Positions 61,863 to 64,000 of a stretch of 64,000 bases of DNA are shown one piece after another. Under the pieces are notes generated by a model. It made no database searches and was not told the DNA's origin. It saw only the letters and a program-made list of their open reading frames with translations. The stretch is taken from NCBI GenBank assembly GCA_035606355.1, contig DATNFO010000061.1:186001-250000 (forward strand), given 5' to 3'. Each line of letters opens with the position of its first letter. The stretch's first letter is position 1. A program made the position numbers and the translations under genes. The stretch comes from Sulfopaludibacter sp035606355. Lineage in GTDB: Bacteria > Acidobacteriota > Terriglobia > Bryobacterales > Bryobacteraceae.

Positions 61863-64000
61863 CTACTTTGTATATCGGAACATTCTCCACTCGGACTTAG
61901 TGCCCTCATTGCCGCCCTCGTCGAGAGCGGCCACGCGCCAGCGGCCCGGCTGCGCTCCCACAAAGCGAAAAGTGGCGGCCGGGTCGGTGACCTTCAGCGT
62001 AGCGGTTTGGCTATTCCATCCACTATCGTCCTGGTATTGCCACTCCACCACGTACCCCTTGGCTTCCGCCACCGGCGTCCACACCACCGTGGTTTCTCTG
62101 GGAAAGTGCTCCAGCACGGCTCCTTCCGCGGGCATCAATAGTTTCGGAGCGGCCAGGTTTGCCGCCGGCGCCTTGATCGCGTCCCGCTGCCGCGCCGCGT
62201 TTACATCGCTCGGGTTGATATGCAGCACTGAATCGTAATCCGCAATGGCTTTGGCGAATTCCTTGCGCTTTTCATAGAGGTGCGCACGATTGAATAAAGC
62301 CGTACTGTACGAAGGGTTGAGTTCGAGAGCTTTGTCGAAATCGGCGAGCGCTTCGTCCAGCCGTCCGGTTTCGAGGTATGCCCAGCCACGGTTGTTGAAG
62401 GCACCCGCGCTGGTGGGCGCAAGCTCGATGGATTTCGTGTAATCGGGAATGGCTTGATCGTGCCGGCCGGAATAAGAGTATGCCAGGCCGCGCGAATCGT
62501 AACTCGCCGCGCGTTTCGGGTCGAGTTCGATGGCGTGCGTGAAGCTTTTGATGGCTTTTTCGTATTGCTTGTCCCGATAGTACACGTCCGCTTCCAGGAC
62601 CACAGCGGGAAGCCAGTCCGCGCGGATTTCCAGGGCGCGGGAAAGCGATTGCAGCGCTCCCAAATAATCGCGGGCGTTGTTCTGGCGGACGGCATCGCGG
62701 AAGAAATCTTCCGCTGTCGAAGCGGGTGTCAGCGGCGTGAAGGTCCGGGTGGTCACGCTGACGCCGGGCGAAGGCGGCGAGCTTCCGGGAGCAGGCGGCG
62801 GCGCTCCGGCGCGAGCTTTGGCGATCATGGCATCGATCCGTGCGCCGCTATTCGGTCCGCTGCCCTGTGCCACGTCCGCGACCACGCCGTTCTTATCGAT
62901 GGCGAAAGTGGTCGGGTAGGCATGGACGCCGTAACGGTCCATCACATCCGTGCCATTTCCAAGCAGCACCGGGAACGTGAACTTCTCCTTCGTCAGGTAC
63001 TCGGCGGGCTTGTCACGTGTCTCATTGACGTCGATCGTGAGCACCACGACATCCTTTGATGCAAGGGTGCGGTGAATGCGCTGAAACTCCGGCATCTCCT
63101 GCTGGCAAGGGCCGCACCACGTCGCCCAGAAATCCAGCAGCACTACCTTGCCTTTGAACTCGGAGAGCGCAACGGAATTGCCTTTCATGTCCGTTAACCG
63201 AAACTCGGGTGCGGGGCGCCCCACGTAACTTGCTGTCGGAAAAGACGGGCCGGCGCCGGTGAAGTTCGGCGTGCCGCCCTGGCGAATCGTTGCGGTCCAC
63301 GAATTGATCCGCGCCGCGCCGCTCGTCCACGTGGGGCGCAGCGCTTCCAGGTAATCGAGCACAGTGTCGCGCTCACCCGCGGCAAGCAGGTCCGTGGTCA
63401 GCCGCCAATCCGTGGGTCCGAAACTGCTGAGCTGCGGCGTGGTGGGCGCGTGTCCGGCCGCGATCAGCCGGCGTTTTGCCTCGTCCACGTTGCCCTTCGA
63501 CAGCGCGATGCGTCCGAGCACGATGTTGCCGCTGAACACGGCATTGCCGTAATTCCAACTGTTGCGGTCCAGGCTCAGGAGTTCCTTGGCGATCTGCTCC
63601 GCGTCTGCGATCCTGTTGTCTGCGACGTACTGCAGCGCGAGATCGGGCAGCACGAGGTTGCGCTGCCCGGCAGGCGCGGCCGCCATAGCTTTCTTGAGGT
63701 ATGCGATCTTCTCCGAAGGTGTCGCGGCGGTCATCGCGAAGCTCTGATAGACGCTCATCAGACTGAGGCTCCAACGAGCCGCATTCGGATCTGCCGCAAT
63801 GGCCTTTTCATACAGGCGAGTGCTGAGCTCCTCCGCTGTCTTCAGGCCGTCGTCGACGTGTTGACTGCGGAGCACATTCATCACTTGCCTGAGCGCGTCC
63901 GCCGCGCCGCCGGCGACATTCGGATCCTCGGTGGTTTCGAGCGTGTGGCGATCCGCGTTCGATTGCGCACTCTTCCCGCGGTTCTCCTCGAAGGTGACGG
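61863..64000 (-). CDS. TPR - thioredoxin (TlpA-like) - TPR - Ig-like protein (5' truncated)
   Basis: The minus-strand frame stays open to the window edge, so the N-terminus and any signal peptide lie outside. The 712 visible residues start with a helical TPR-like part, then a TlpA/ResA-type thioredoxin domain with WATWCGPCQQEMPEF (active Cys codons at about 63105-63116). A set of about five TPRs follows (RAASYDSRGLAYSYSGRHDQ) and a C-terminal fibronectin-like domain (LLMPAEGAVLEHFPRETTVVW). A periplasmic dithiol oxidoreductase with a protein-binding solenoid is likely. Confidence 0.88.
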   Translation of the reverse strand, partial: VTFEENRGKSAQSNADRHTLETTEDPNVAGGAADALRQVMNVLRSQHVDDGLKTAEELSTRLYEKAIAADPNAARWSLSLMSVYQSFAMTAATPSEKIAYLKKAMAAAPAGQRNLVLPDLALQYVADNRIADAEQIAKELLSLDRNSWNYGNAVFSGNIVLGRIALSKGNVDEAKRRLIAAGHAPTTPQLSSFGPTDWRLTTDLLAAGERDTVLDYLEALRPTWTSGAARINSWTATIRQGGTPNFTGAGPSFPTASYVGRPAPEFRLTDMKGNSVALSEFKGKVVLLDFWATWCGPCQQEMPEFQRIHRTLASKDVVVLTIDVNETRDKPAEYLTKEKFTFPVLLGNGTDVMDRYGVHAYPTTFAIDKNGVVADVAQGSGPNSGARIDAMIAKARAGAPPPAPGSSPPSPGVSVTTRTFTPLTPASTAEDFFRDAVRQNNARDYLGALQSLSRALEIRADWLPAVVLEADVYYRDKQYEKAIKSFTHAIELDPKRAASYDSRGLAYSYSGRHDQAIPDYTKSIELAPTSAGAFNNRGWAYLETGRLDEALADFDKALELNPSYSTALFNRAHLYEKRKEFAKAIADYDSVLHINPSDVNAARQRDAIKAPAANLAAPKLLMPAEGAVLEHFPRETTVVWTPVAEAKGYVVEWQYQDDSGWNSQTATLKVTDPAATFRFVGAQPGRWRVAALDEGGNEGTKSEWRMFRYTK

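Overview
The window looks like high-G+C chromosomal DNA of an Acidobacteriota bacterium, most plausibly of the Bryobacterales/Solibacter group. The supporting signals are a TIGR03437-type C-terminal domain (typical of Solibacter-like genomes), an Oar-like TonB-dependent receptor with an N-terminal carboxypeptidase-regulatory domain, many secreted peptidases (S9, S53, M28, M49-like), and dispersed palindromic repeats. No rRNA, tRNA, CRISPR array, integrase or transposase was recognised. The first gene lacks its 5' end and the last (minus strand) also lacks its 5' end at the window edge.

Region 1 (1506-15576) is a Tad/Flp pilus island. A LuxR-type response regulator diverges from a PilZ (c-di-GMP binding) gene. 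Then come a GT-C-like multipass membrane protein, a Flp pilin, CpaB, the CpaC secretin, CpaE/TadZ, the CpaF/TadA ATPase, TadB and TadC. Immediately behind tadC lie two tandem, mutually similar micro-genes of 32 and 31 codons (one membrane helix plus an arginine tail). A short squalene-cyclase-like toroid protein, a Tat-exported DUF362 lipoprotein and a multipass membrane protein follow on the same strand. No prepilin peptidase or TadE/F/G minor pilin is present.

Region 2 (15577-31738) mixes signalling, envelope and metabolism: an FHA-class III nucleotide cyclase, a VTT/DedA-like protein, a DUF4136 protein, an M49-like metallopeptidase, and an unusual overlapping gene pair (zinc finger-linker-membrane helix-concanavalin-like protein plus a TPR protein). 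A CAP-domain protein, a sugar isomerase-like TIM barrel, a cold-shock-domain protein with a small UvrD-tail-like partner, ATP-dependent PEP carboxykinase and an exported lactonase-like propeller complete it.

Region 3 (31754-49733) holds secreted S9 and M28 peptidases, an ornithine cyclodeaminase-like enzyme coupled to a lone ABC ATPase, an exported esterase, a TonB-dependent receptor one base upstream of an oligogalacturonate lyase-like gene (a pectin-use unit), uvrC followed by two paralogous exported proteins, a single-domain response regulator overlapping a membrane microprotein, and rpmB (L28).

Region 4 (49782-64000) holds a class A penicillin-binding protein, a CcdC-like protein, a sedolisin (S53), and a GAF-AAA-Fis sigma-54 activator. 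A well-formed -24/-12 promoter and two TGTAWACA half-site pairs lie in the space upstream of that activator. Beyond it are a degenerate receiver protein, an OsmC protein, a zinc alcohol dehydrogenase, a GH5-like glycosidase and a thioredoxin-TPR fusion.

Two repeat systems stand out. One is a composite element (33-bp inverted repeat plus about three 80-bp direct repeats) found twice, both times between convergent gene ends. The other is a set of short palindromes scattered over at least six intergenic sites.
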